A program made the position numbers and the translations under genes. 64,000 nt of DNA. It comes from Rhabditoides inermis. Its lineage: Eukaryota; Nematoda; Chromadorea; Rhabditida; Rhabditidae. Below, piece by piece: positions 8,936 through 19,730 of this stretch. Position 1 is the stretch's first letter; every line of letters begins with the position of its first letter. The DNA lies in NCBI GenBank assembly GCA_963966185.1, contig CAWZYM010000392.1, forward strand, positions 535,001 through 599,000, in the 5' to 3' direction. Under the pieces are notes generated by a model. The model was not told where the DNA came from, made no database searches, and saw only the letters and a list, made by a program, of their open reading frames with translations.

Positions 8936-11719
8936 CTAGTCAGAGATGAGGTTGAGATAGCTGAGTACGTGAGAGGTGGAATGGGCGATGAGACCAATGA
9001 GCTGGTCGACGAGCGGTCGACCCGTCAGGTTGCGAGCCGTCTCATCCACCCTCCCCAGAGATGGAGACGCCATCGACACTGCCAGACCTTGCGCCCACGA
9101 CACCTCCATTCCTCGCATCTTCTTGGCCAGCTGAAACGCAAACACAAACATCCCCTCCCACAATCAGTATTCAGTCATAAACAATACAGCGACCCTGACT
9201 GATAGACCACATGTGATAAGCAATTATTTGATAAGCGGCGATTGGCACGAGACCAAAACTGGCCATTGTCTTCTGAACTGGGAGTAGAAAGGAGATGATT
9301 AGAAGAGTGCATGCCGGGTGCTGTCAGAGACACTCGCACTCTTTCCAAGCACGCATCTTATCTCTCTTTGTACTCACATGGATCGTCATATCGTCCGGGA
9401 ATCCATAGCCGTCGTGGAGAAGCGCGTGGATGTAGGTAAGGTCGAGACACTTCCACGGAAGCCAGTGAGGACCCTCGAGGGAAGACGCGTCCGCCGAGCA
9501 CGCTGCAACACATCACATGGGGGGAGAAGTGCAAGGGGGCTATGTGAGTGCGGCATGCAGATAGAAGACAGTCAATCCACCACATCCCACTATACAACAC
9601 ATACGCATGCAATCCTCACCCGATGCATCAAGAGAGACTGAGCACGCTGAACATCCATAATAGATTAAAAACTAACAAAATAGTGAATAGTTCAAGAACC
9701 CACCCTTCTCTGCAGCCTTCCTAAAAGCACCGACCGTCGTCGCACCCCCACGTGAGTCGGACACAAGACCAGCCTGACACGAAAGAATGGAGATGAATAT
9801 ACAAACAAAAACATACTTGTAGTCCCCTGTCGAAGAAGTAGCTGAACAGGTAGACGGGCGAGTGTTGGATGGCATCCAATCTCATCACACGGCTCTGATC
9901 CACGAATCGAGACACGGCGGCCGAGCAGGCAGAGGGAGAGTACGCAGAACAGCCCCTACATAATGTGGATAAGAGAGGGGAGAGTGTGCATGTACTCACT
10001 CGACCCTCCATTCCTTCATCGCATAGTGCCACTTGTCTATGGAGAATCCCTCGGGTAGACAGGGCGATCGCAGTACTCCCTCTGCCATCTCACCCTCCTC
10101 ACTCGACAACTCCAGCACCGACAGACGAGACGCCACCAGACCGTTGCCCAGGAAGCTGCAACAAGCTGATGGTAACAATCAACGCAAACACATTACCTGT
10201 GTGTGAATAGTCGCATGTGGCTGCCGAAGAAGTCAATGACCCTCTCCGAGCCAAGCTCTCCGGAGAACACTCCCTCCTCCTTCTCCCGCACCGGCCAGAA
10301 CGTCACCTACACAATCGAAAAGAATATGAAACAAAGCGCATAAATGATACCTGAGTGGATCCTCCTCCGAGATCGAAAGCGGCAGCGGAGCGATCAGGAG
10401 ACGGGTCGACAGACTCTGCAAGGAATAGATGGACCGACGACTGCAATGTAAAAAGTTACCAGTGAATAGCGTCTCGAGTAGGAGGTTGAGGGTGAACCAG
10501 CTGAAGACGCCCTCGTCCGCACCAGACATGATCTCCACTCCATTCTCAACCCCAAGGAAACCAGACGACGCTATCGCACTCGCCACCTGATATCAATGAA
10601 TGAATCAATCAATATAATAACACAATTCAATCAATATCTCACCTCGTTCATGATGACGTCGGCAAGGTTTCCGGGGAGGAGCCGAATGCCGGCAGTCGCC
10701 TTGAGTGCGATGGGGGTTCTGTCTCGCATGTGCGGGGGCACGACAGTGTATGCATGCTCTATCAGCTGCTGCACGGATCGGGCGGCGGCCGGAGGATCGG
10801 CAGAGAACGCCGACAGCCCCGGCTTCACCTCCTTGAACGTCTCCTTGTCGACGACGAACGGCATTCCCCTCGCGCCGTCCTCCCCCCTCCATCGCAGAGT
10901 GTACAGGTGCAGGCGAGTCCCCGTCGAACCCGCGTCTATCACTGCTGCGAAGAAGCGACACGATGACGACTGCAATATATACCACAATACTAGTACAAAC
11001 GTTTCGCAAACGAATGATTCACGGATTGGTCTTACTGATTGATCTCTAATCGTCTTAGCGTGTTGCCGCACTCTATCCCTCTGTCGCTGTTCTGTCGACA
11101 TACATTACACATACGCGGCTACACTATGAGTTCACACTTGTTATGTGTTTGTGATCATTGTGATCAGTGGAGTACGTGCGCCCTATCACCTGGTCTCATG
11201 CCCCACTCCCTGTCACCATGATTCGAAAGGAGCCGTGCAAAACTGTTCACAGCTGGCCAAATTCAAGCTTCTCTTCTCTCTCGCCACCCCTTCCCCCCGA
11301 GTTTGTTTAGTAAACCGACACGAAATGGTAGGAAGGCGGAAGGGAAGTCACATCTGAGTTAGTGATCAATATCGCAAAAAAGGGAAATGAAACACGCATA
11401 GCCGGCCTTAGAAGATACGATTCGCAAACAATCGCTGCTCACTGTGTTATTCACACGTAACCAAGGTTACTCACCTGCATAATCGAACATGAATGGTATT
11501 GATTGGGCACACAAGTAATGACATCATATAATGAAAGATTCGAATCAAAACAAACGAACTAACCTGTTGAAGAACGTCGCAATACTCGAGTGGTGTCCTG
11601 AAATTGAAATGTAAATAATACACGGAGCTTCAGAACGCTTTATATTAAACAGAAGCAAGTGCAACTCACTGAGAGGCTGCTAGTAGAGCAGCTTGGAAGA
11701 GTATGGCTAGGGGCAGCAT
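8936..11719 (-). CDS. uda-1: Nucleoside diphosphatase, ENTPD5/6 type (GDA1/CD39 family)
   Basis: The family hydrolyses UDP and GDP in the ER/Golgi lumen during glycosylation. The ATG at 11719 starts a signal peptide (MLPLAILFQAALLAAS). Exon 2 (QTPLEYCDVLQQ) joins exon 3 in phase after a ~595 bp intron. The apyrase conserved regions follow in order: ACR1 DAGSTGTR, ACR2 ALKATAGIRLLP, ACR3 MSGADEGVFSWFTLNLLL, ACR4 AAFDLGGGSTQVTFW and ACR5 MEVSWAQG. Between ACR4 and ACR5 lie SFLGNGLVASR, YLFSYFFDRGL and CLDLTYIHALLHDGYGFP, which match the ENTPD5 pattern. There is no C-terminal membrane anchor of the ENTPD1 kind, so a soluble lumenal enzyme is inferred. The stop is TAG at 8938-8936. A possible alternative exon at 9272-9171 would truncate the protein before ACR5. 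The orthology name is by family resemblance from memory. Confidence 0.88.
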
Positions 11720-12960
11720 GGCTGCGTCGTCTCGGAAGCAGTGCGGTCGAGGATGGATGGATGGAAGGCGGGCTAGCAGATAACACAATGGACGGGTCGC
11801 ATCAAGCCTCCTCCTGACGACAACCCACTATCACACGGCAAGACACTATCAGCGCGCCCCGGCGACACTCACACGCAGAACAAACCAACAACTGCGGGAC
11901 TGACTCGACTGTGTCAACGCGACAAGAACGGGATCCACACCCACCCAAAGGACCACCAATCGATTTCGTTAATGATCATTACCCATGCAAGGAGCGCGCC
12001 AGTGTTTCCATGAACAACACAATCAAAACATCTATAAGAAGCAGCAGCATTGGTGATTGATAATGTGAGAGATAAGGATAATCGGGATGACGCACAGAGA
12101 CAAGGCACATGCGCACGGCCTCCGCCATAACCGTCAAACGTGTGAAAAAAAACTGTAAACGCCAATCACAACTTGTAGCAAATCCATTTGGGAAAGCGAA
12201 CAGGGGAAGAAGAGAAATGACGGACGAACACATATTTTGGTGAACATTGAATAGCCGGCGGGGACCGGCGATCGGTGCATGAATGCAGGACGATTGCACA
12301 CAGACTGGTTTCCGTATGTCGCTAGAAAACTCTAGCACTTCGCACATAGAACATACACGATTGATTCTTCTATTCGGTGGTTACTACACGAACAGAACAC
12401 TAAGATACGGAAATAAATGATACAGCATTTGGTTGCAATCTTGCAACTGCAAACCAGTGAGAGAGCGAGAGAGAGATGCACACGCTGACTAGCGGGGATA
12501 AAAATGACGCCACGATCGGTGGGTCGGGAGAGCGGGAGGGAGGGAAGAGAAGAGAGAGAGCAGAAAGAGGGGCTAGCTTAGTGTCACTGGACGCACCGTA
12601 AACAGCAAATAGATCATTATAATGCCTTGTAACTATAAAATAAGAGTACAGTGTTAGAATGAAGCGAAAATGGATGTCAGACAGCTGATGTGTCTGGAAA
12701 TATTACTCCGACCCAGAGAATTTCTCTAGACACCTCGGTTCTCTTCTTCGCTCACATTCTCTGCGTTATCATTGCAGCGACAATTTTTTAAAATTAGATT
12801 TGAATTAATTAAATATTTAAATACTATACAAACAATAATTCACAAAACACATCAAAAAACGCCATACACCGTTATAATAATTTATTTATTTTCTCATAAT
12901 ATAAGGAATGTGAAATTACACCGTATATCATTCATATCACATATCGGTCTATCGTTCCGC
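11720..12960. other. Intergenic DNA between uda-1-like and FKBP genes
   Basis: Upstream region of the nucleoside diphosphatase and 3' flank of the FKBP gene (AT-rich just below 12960). Contains an imperfect GA-rich stretch at about 12462-12570. No gene or repeat family recognised. Confidence 0.5.
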
Positions 12961-14059
12961 TCAAAGCTCCTGCTTGCCCCTCTCCTCGGAAGGAATGAGC
13001 TTCTGGAGGATGATGTCGAAGTGAAGGTACGCATTAGCGGGGATCCTCGGAGCACGTCCCTTCTCTCCGTAGCCTGTAATTGGTATATGATATCTTCCAT
13101 CGGCCCCTCTCCCCTCTTCTCCACTCACCCTGCTCGGGAGGAATGATGACCTTGCGGTGCTCTCCCTCGCACATTCCAGCCATAGCCGTCTCCATTCCCT
13201 TGATAACCTGCAACCACAAGATGAGCAATGTCTTTTTCTCCCTACGTCTCTACCCACCATTCCCTTTCCCATGGTGAAGATGAATGGCTTGTTCCTTCCG
13301 AGGGAGGAGTCGACCCATGTCCCGTCCTCGAGATGAAGAGTGTAGTGTTGGTGGATGAGGTCTCCCTCCGTGGCTCCCACGCATCCCTCCGGTCCCTGGT
13401 GAGTGACCTCGATGCGCACTCCGTCCTCCTCCATCCAGCTCTCTCCAGGGTTCGGACGGAAGATGCTCTTCAGCTCGACAAAGTAGTACAGCGAGTCTCC
13501 CGACTTGATGTCGTCGTGGTCGCGGCCCTCTTCTCCGAACGCCTCCTCGGGAGGGATGACCACCTAGAGATGTAGAGAGTCACATAGAGGGAGAGCTATT
13601 AGATAGACAGAGAGACAGAGAGACAGAGTGATAGCACTTACCTTTCTCTGCTCTCCGACGCACATGCCCTCCATAGCAATGTCCATTCCGGAGATGACCT
13701 CTCCCCTGCCCAGCACGAACTTGAACCTGAATACATTTCATTGTCACTCATTCCATATCCTCACGGCACTCACGGCTTCTGGTTGAAGTTGCTTCCGATG
13801 ACCTTTCCGCTCTTGTCGGTCAGCTTGTAGAACTGTTCGACCGTGTCTCCGTTCTCCGACTTCACCTTGCACTTGCTCGCTCCGATCTTCTTGATGATCT
13901 CAATCTCGATTCCCTCCTCAGTCGTCCAAGATCTAAGTTCAAATGTATCAATCATATTAGGTCAATAAAATAACTATAGTAATGATAATGCTACTACACC
14001 AACCTTTCATCAGCGAGTGCATATGCCGCAACAGCGGCGAGGAGAAGAACACACTTCAT
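12961..14059 (-). CDS. ER peptidyl-prolyl isomerase, two FKBP domains, KQEL tail
   Basis: Six exons (14059-14004, 13932-13774, 13726-13642, 13563-13258, 13207-13129, 13073-12961) give 265 residues with every junction in phase. A signal peptide ([16 protein letters not shown]) is followed by FKBP domain 1, with the core [36 protein letters not shown] and AFGEEG. FKBP domain 2 has [13 protein letters not shown] and [19 protein letters not shown]. The C-terminus KQEL fits a variant ER-retrieval signal. The family catalyses cis-trans isomerisation of Xaa-Pro bonds; secretory FKBPs of this layout in C. elegans (fkb-3/4/5) assist collagen and other secreted clients. The 5' part has been copied to 4971-5378. 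Assignment to one of the C. elegans paralogues is not attempted. Confidence 0.92.
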
Positions 14060-14479
14060 CTCCGAGAGGTACAATTACTGAAACACGAACAGTAATGTCA
14101 AATAATAGTAAACACAGGAAAGTGGTGGAAAGCTCCACGTGTAGCTAACACAAGCAACTGATGGGAAGGATGACCGGGGGAGAAATTGTTCCACATCCAG
14201 ACTGACCGATCGATCCAACTCACCTGTACGAGAGAACACACAAAACAGGAGAGCGAGAGGAAGGAAGACAGATCTCGATCTGGATATCGGAACACCCACG
14301 CAATAGCGTGTGACGGAAGGAGAGCGCAGACATGGCGAACCAGTTATACAACACACTCTCAAGGTTACTCCACTGAAGGTTATGCTTCCACGCAACAAGA
14401 ATATAGTAAACAAAAGTTCATTTATTGCGGCATCACAAATCATATGTATTTACAAAAACAATCACCCAAGGTGTGATGC

Positions 14480-15017
14480 TTACAATCTGTATCTGTATCT
14501 GTACATTCTAAAGAGAGTCTGATGATCTTCCGGAGGCACCGCGTACCCTTGTTCCATCTGCTCCCCTACTTGCTTTTCGCCAGATTCTACTACTACTGTG
14601 GTAGTTTCTGCGATTGTCGATACATCACTGGTGGCTTCGACTGTTGTAGTTGTCGTTCCCTCCACTGTAACAGTAGTCGTCTCAGTTTCCTCATTTTTCT
14701 CTTGCGGCGCCGCAGCCTTCGCAGGCAATGGCTGATCTCTGAGGAGGATAGGCGGCTTGGTAGTCTTCTTGTATTTCTCCTCAAACAGTTTCTTCTGCAT
14801 CTCCTCATAGTTGTCCCCCTCTGGGCAACTGCCCCACGGAGACAGCACCTCACTCTGAAACCATCAAATGAGCGATAGTCTCGATTGCGTCACTCACCAG
14901 TGTTCCCTTGATTCCTTGCAGGGATCCGTATGTGTAGTGGAGGGTCCTTCCATTCGCCTGCCTCCAATCGGCAGCGTGCGAATAGGCACAGAAGAAAATG
15001 AAACACCACACTCGCAT
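14480..15017 (-). CDS. Small secreted protein A, Thr-rich tail; paralogue of the divergent gene at 15.6 kb
   Basis: Two exons (15017-14898, 14854-14480; 43 bp intron) predict 164 residues. The signal peptide MRVWCFIFFCAYSHA is followed by a short module (NGRTLHYTYGSLQGIKGTL), then after a phase-0 intron SEVLSPWGSC and DNYEEMQKKLFEEKY. The rest is a low-complexity tail rich in Thr, Glu and Val (TTTVTVEGTTTTTVEA), ending RMYRYRYRL. An upstream in-frame TTG extension is rejected because the ATG at 15017 gives a clean signal peptide. A TATATAAAG box lies on the minus strand near 15131-15140, and an acceptor-like TGATTGCAG sits in the 5' leader, suggesting a leader intron or trans-splice site. No known family is recognised; the module is shared with the divergent neighbour. 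Function unknown, secretion inferred. Confidence 0.72.
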
Positions 15018-15130
15018 GATGATTATTCCGAATATCAACTGTAGCCCAAAAATAGACGGCTGCAATCACACCCAGCAAACGCTCCAGAACGTGCAGTTGT
15101 CAGGTGTTTGTACCTCTTCCGTGTCCCTTC

Positions 15131-15140
15131 TTTATATATT
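15131..15140 (-). promoter_or_regulatory. TATA-like box for secreted gene A
   Basis: The minus strand reads TATATAAAG about 115 bp before the ATG. Confidence 0.4.
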
Positions 15141-15600
15141 GTCCATTTCGCAGTAAGGACATCTGTACTTCTGAGATTGTCTGAAGTGGTAGTTATGTGA
15201 TGGCAACGTGAGGTATTCAAATATGACGAATCCTCGTTGTTCCACGCTCCGTAATACGATGATGTGATCGTACTGTGTATTGCACGTATTTGTGTTGTCT
15301 AGCTGATCGTGAAAATACATTGTTCAGATATGTGCGAAACCTCAGTCAACGCCCCGTTTTGCCATCCTGCCATCCCTCACGAGTTTACAATTTACAAAAA
15401 AATACAATTTTTCAAACTGCATATATTGATCATATGATATGTGATCACTTTAGACGCGTGGTACTTGAAAAACACCTACATGTTAATATGGTAATGTACC
15501 GTCTCTCCCTCCCTTCCTCACTCTCCTTCTCACCACACTCTCTCTCGCGCACCTGCTTCACTCACTGACCATAACATCAAGTTCCTGCTTTCATCGAGAG

Positions 15601-15609
15601 TATAAAAGG
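15601..15609 (+). promoter_or_regulatory. TATA box for secreted gene B
   Basis: TATAAAAGG lies only 30 bp before the ATG at 15639, so the leader must be very short or the transcript trans-spliced. Confidence 0.6.
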
Positions 15610-15638
15610 CGAGAAGCGTAGTTTGGTATGTTGTTGTC

Positions 15639-16462
15639 ATGTTTCTTTTGTTCCTCTTCTTTCCCCTCATTGTTCTTTCACTCAATTATGGCAGAACATT
15701 CAACTATCATTATTCATCTAGTCAGGCGCTGAAAGGACAGCCGGTACGTTTATTGATTGAAATGTATTAATATTTTTAATGACAAAATTCTTTGAGAGTA
15801 CGTTTCTGACTCCGTGGGAGCCGACGCCATACCCGGGAGACGATTATGACAAAATGCAACGAGAGCTGTTCGAGAAGAAGTACTGGAAGAGAAAGATGAA
15901 GAGGGAACATGCCAGTTCGGAGGAGGAGAAGAAGCCGGAGAAGGAGAAAGATGAGGAACAGCAGGAGCAGGATTCTGGAAGTTACGAGAAGAAGGAGCAG
16001 CGGAAGCGGGGGAAGAAGAGGTCAGATGAAAGCGATGAGGAGAGCAGCAGTGAAGAGATGTCCAGTGGAGAGGAGACAGAGGAGAGGGAAGACAGCTCGA
16101 AGAAGGAAGAGGAGAAGGAGAGTATGGAAGAGGAAGAAGAAGAGAGCGAGAAGAAGGAAGAGCAGAAACACGAACGAAAGAGGAAACCAGCGCGCAAAAG
16201 GCGGTCTTCTGAGGAGAGCTCCGAGGAATCTGATGAGAAAACGGCCAGCTCATCGGAAAAACATAGCAATGGAAAGAAAAACAAGAAGAACAAGAAGAAG
16301 AAGGCTGAGAAGATGCGACACGTGAGTGAGGAGAGTGTAGAAGATTCGGAGGAGAAGCATAAGGAGAAGGAGAAGGAGGAATCTGCACCGAAGATGCGTG
16401 GTGTAGTGGAGATAAGAGGTATTGCTGGAAAGCTCATACGAATGCATAGACGACTCATTTAG
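15639..16462 (+). CDS. Small secreted protein B, Glu/Lys/Ser-rich tail; paralogue of gene A
   Basis: Two exons (15639-15743, 15797-16462; 53 bp intron, phase 0) predict 256 residues. The signal peptide MFLLFLFFPLIVLSLN is followed by YGRTFNYHYSSSQALKGQP, then STFLTPWEPTP and DDYDKMQRELFEKKYWKRK. These align with gene A (GRTxxYxY, xxLxPW, YxxMQxxLFExKY), and the intron is at the same place and phase. The remaining ~190 residues are almost only Glu, Lys, Ser and Arg with many S-x-E and SSEE clusters, which would be substrates for secretory acidophilic kinases if secreted. Another ATG at 15628 is out of frame, and the ATG at 15779 lies inside the intron. The acceptor (TTTGAG) is weaker than usual. 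Family and function unknown. Confidence 0.72.
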
Positions 16463-16867
16463 CCATTCTAGTCTCCCGGCTGGCAAGTTTTGTAGAAGTT
16501 CATATGATAAACATTGCGACATTGTTATGATTGTTATGATTGTGTTGTTTACTCGACTTAGTCCGACTGGGATCTGCGTATATCTCGAGAATACTTGACA
16601 CTACCTCATCTCATTTGCATAGATCAGCCGAAACACAAACGGCTCGATTTGGCGCACTCGCAGAAGTGCTTGTACTTGTTTGCAAACAGACAGCCATCAA
16701 CCGATCAACCCTCATAATTGAGACAGGCTGTTCTGATTGAAAGAGGAAAGAGAAGAGAGAGAGAGATGGCATGTTTGATTCGCCGCCTCTCTTGTCTTCT
16801 AATGGGAACCAGATGGACACTCGATGACACCTCTTCATACCCGCTAACCGCATGTCTATTAGAAATT

Positions 16868-16909
<42 letters not shown>

Positions 16910-19730
16910 CATATTCCATACCCTGCGACTGACCACGTTGATCGGAATGATGCAAAACAGTTCGCCGAGTGTGATATCGTGTGAATAGTTGACTCGACCT
17001 GGCCTCTCTCCATTTACCTGCTCCCTCTCTCTTTCCCCCGTCTGTCTCTCCTCGAATCCACACTGCCTCGCCACCGTCTGCCCAGTGCGTGTCAAGTGCA
17101 GTGTGTGAATGCGTGTGTTTGCAGTGTGGATGGATGCAAGGAGGCACTGACCAGCACACCGCTACTCCATAAAACCTACAGTGACTATCTTCCGGGATGG
17201 TTAGTCACTCCTTGGGGCATACGGTAGGTGCAGGTAATGGCTGCGTGTCAATGGCGCATGGGACAGTGGCGGATTGTCTCCCATGGGTGGTTCAAGTGCA
17301 TCCGGCCACCTGCCCAACCGATACACTTCTTTCAGCCCTCCGACACTCAAGCCAGATGACGTCTCTATTCGTGACGCAATCCGTTTCTCGTCAAGTGATT
17401 CCTTCCTCTCCCCCTCTCCCTCACTCCCTCCCTCTCTCTCCCTTTGCCCTGCCACTGATGCGTGTCCGACTGTCCGCATGCCTTGCTGGCTGCAACCCGA
17501 CTCCTCCTTTGGCGGTGTGATGAGAGTTGTGAGTGTTGATCCGCCGAGGCTAGCGATCTTTCCCTTGAGGGCAGCTTTGATCTGCCAAAGTGCACAGCAA
17601 ACAGACGACATAATTGGATATGCACAGAGACACTGTACACAAATCAAAGGCTGGTACCACACTAACAAACAGAAGATTTCCGTATCAGTATCGGATCGTG
17701 ACTACATTACTGATAGATAGTGATTTCTACACGAAACATTATTACTGCTATCACAATGCACTATCTCAGTTCATAATTACGTTTTGAAACTAATAATAAA
17801 ATAATCTTTATCTGCCGGGAGAAATAAGAGACACAGCAACACAACAGAAAATGTACAATGCGGCAAATATCGGGTTGACCCTAGGCTATCTGTTTCAAAC
17901 ATCTAGCTACTTATACTTATGGGAGGCTCTTACAATGTGAACTATATAAATTAATAATTATTTGATCAATTCGTACTTTATTTACAAACGAATTACTAAC
18001 GTTTCCCAATACCGTAGTAAGCATAAACGTTTCTCTACTTTGGTATACACAGTTTCAATAGTTGTTCTAATCATATCAAAATATTGAGTGTGTACTGTGT
18101 ACTTGCATACATAGAAGTGACAAGTGTCAATTGACAAGTGGTATCACATGTCATCCTGATCCCTCTCATCCCCTCCTCTCGTCTCCTCATCTCCCAACTT
18201 GTCCTTCCAATGTGTGTCTATCGGCTCATCCCCTGTATCCGCTCTCGGAAGCGCCCGTTTACCGCAAGCGACCGCCCGATTGCCCGCTTCCTGCCGTCTC
18301 TCTTGTAGACATGCCGCCGTATGCTCACCCCCGGCTGGCCCTCGCTAATGCATCCCTCGTTATTCCAACTCACTCTCATCCCGCCGCTCCAATCACAACA
18401 TCCCCATAAAACGATTAGCCAGTCCTCGAGTGAATACGGTAGCCGGAGCGAGACGCGAACCCGCAGCAATTCGCATTGTTTTGTCTTGCCTATTCTATTA
18501 CCCGGTTTGTGGCATGGCAGCCCGCTGTGAGAGGGGAGGGTGGGGGCTGGAGGCATGTTGCCCCGTTAGCACCTCGCATGGTTGTCGCGTTCCCGAGGGG
18601 CGAGTGGTGTGCAGACGCGAGATGGTCAAGTGCCTTCCCTCCATTCACACCTCCACTCACTCCATTCATACAATCACACAACACATCAGCTGTCCGTCCA
18701 CTGTCCAACATGCGTGCGACTCGGACTCGGGTGGATTTGACTCATGTCAGTAATGGAATGTGTTTGTTGCGTGTCGTAACGAGGCTATCAGTAATTACAA
18801 GCGACGTGACTGCGTCTCACCCCGCGCGCCCTCTCTAATTATCCCACCCCGCTCCCCGTTACTGTACTCTCACCCCGGGTGTGATCCGTGGGGATTACGG
18901 TAGCCTGCCCATATAGGATTACCCGATTACGTCAAGGTGTGCGCGCGTGGCAGGGGATGATGAAGTGGTTTGCCAGGTAAGCGGAGACGGATTCGAGTGG
19001 ATAGGAGAGGGGAAAGAAGGAGGAAGGAGACGGATAACTAACACACTAACAACCACTAAACGGCATCCGTATCCCTGTCGCCACTTCACTCTCCCCAAAT
19101 CGAATCAGCCTCGCAGTCAGCTGTTCGCCTCCCACTCTCCCGCTCTCGCTACAGTAATCCCATCACGCCACTTGACAGATGTCTTTTTCAGTTAGATACG
19201 CCTATTCAAATCATAAATAGACCGAACAAATCGAGGTCAGTGAGTTGTGAGCCAGAATGGAAGGGACGCGGGCGATGCTCCCACCGGAAGGGTGACCTGC
19301 GTGGGACAATGACAAGGAGTTGGCAGGCATTAGACAGCGGTGACTTGAGAGGGGAGCGAGCTTCCGGAGTGGAAGGGAGTACTGTTACCATAGGCAGCTG
19401 TCTACAAGTGGGGCCGCAGGTGATATGCCCTCTTTCCGTCGTTGCGCAACCCTCTTCACAGTGTCCGCCTCGCCTTTCCAAGTCACCTCCTAATTACAGA
19501 CCGAGTCGACCCTCTCATCACATAACCATTCATTCTTTTTCTCGCATTCAACAAAACCAATGTATACGCAATACATTTATCTACCAACACAACCACACAA
19601 TACAACACAGAATCGCAATGTAAAGCTCGCACAATATGAAATATGACCACGAGATATAAATTATACATACTTCTACCATCAAAGTATACGTACAAGTGAG
19701 CATAGGGAGGAGTGAAAGAGGATTGGGGAA
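16463..19730. other. Long non-coding region right of gene B
   Basis: Contains a GA microsatellite (16871-16907) and G/C-rich complex sequence with several TAATCC/GGATTA words (18893, 18917, 19152). No exon chain with start and splice sites could be built. It may hold regulatory DNA for the homeobox gene whose 3' end is at 19731; this is inference from position. Confidence 0.45.
16871..16907. repeat. (GA)n microsatellite
   Basis: About 18 GA copies. Confidence 0.95.

Noticed and set aside
15750..16458. Ser-rich minus-strand frames opposite secreted gene B
   Set aside because: They are the antisense of the GAG/AAG-rich exon. The plus-strand frame has the signal peptide, intron and paralogue.
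17201..17668. 155-codon minus-strand open frame (contains IKAALKGKIASLGG)
   Set aside because: One G/C-rich frame with no family, no exon neighbours and an equally long frame on the other strand. Kept as non-coding.
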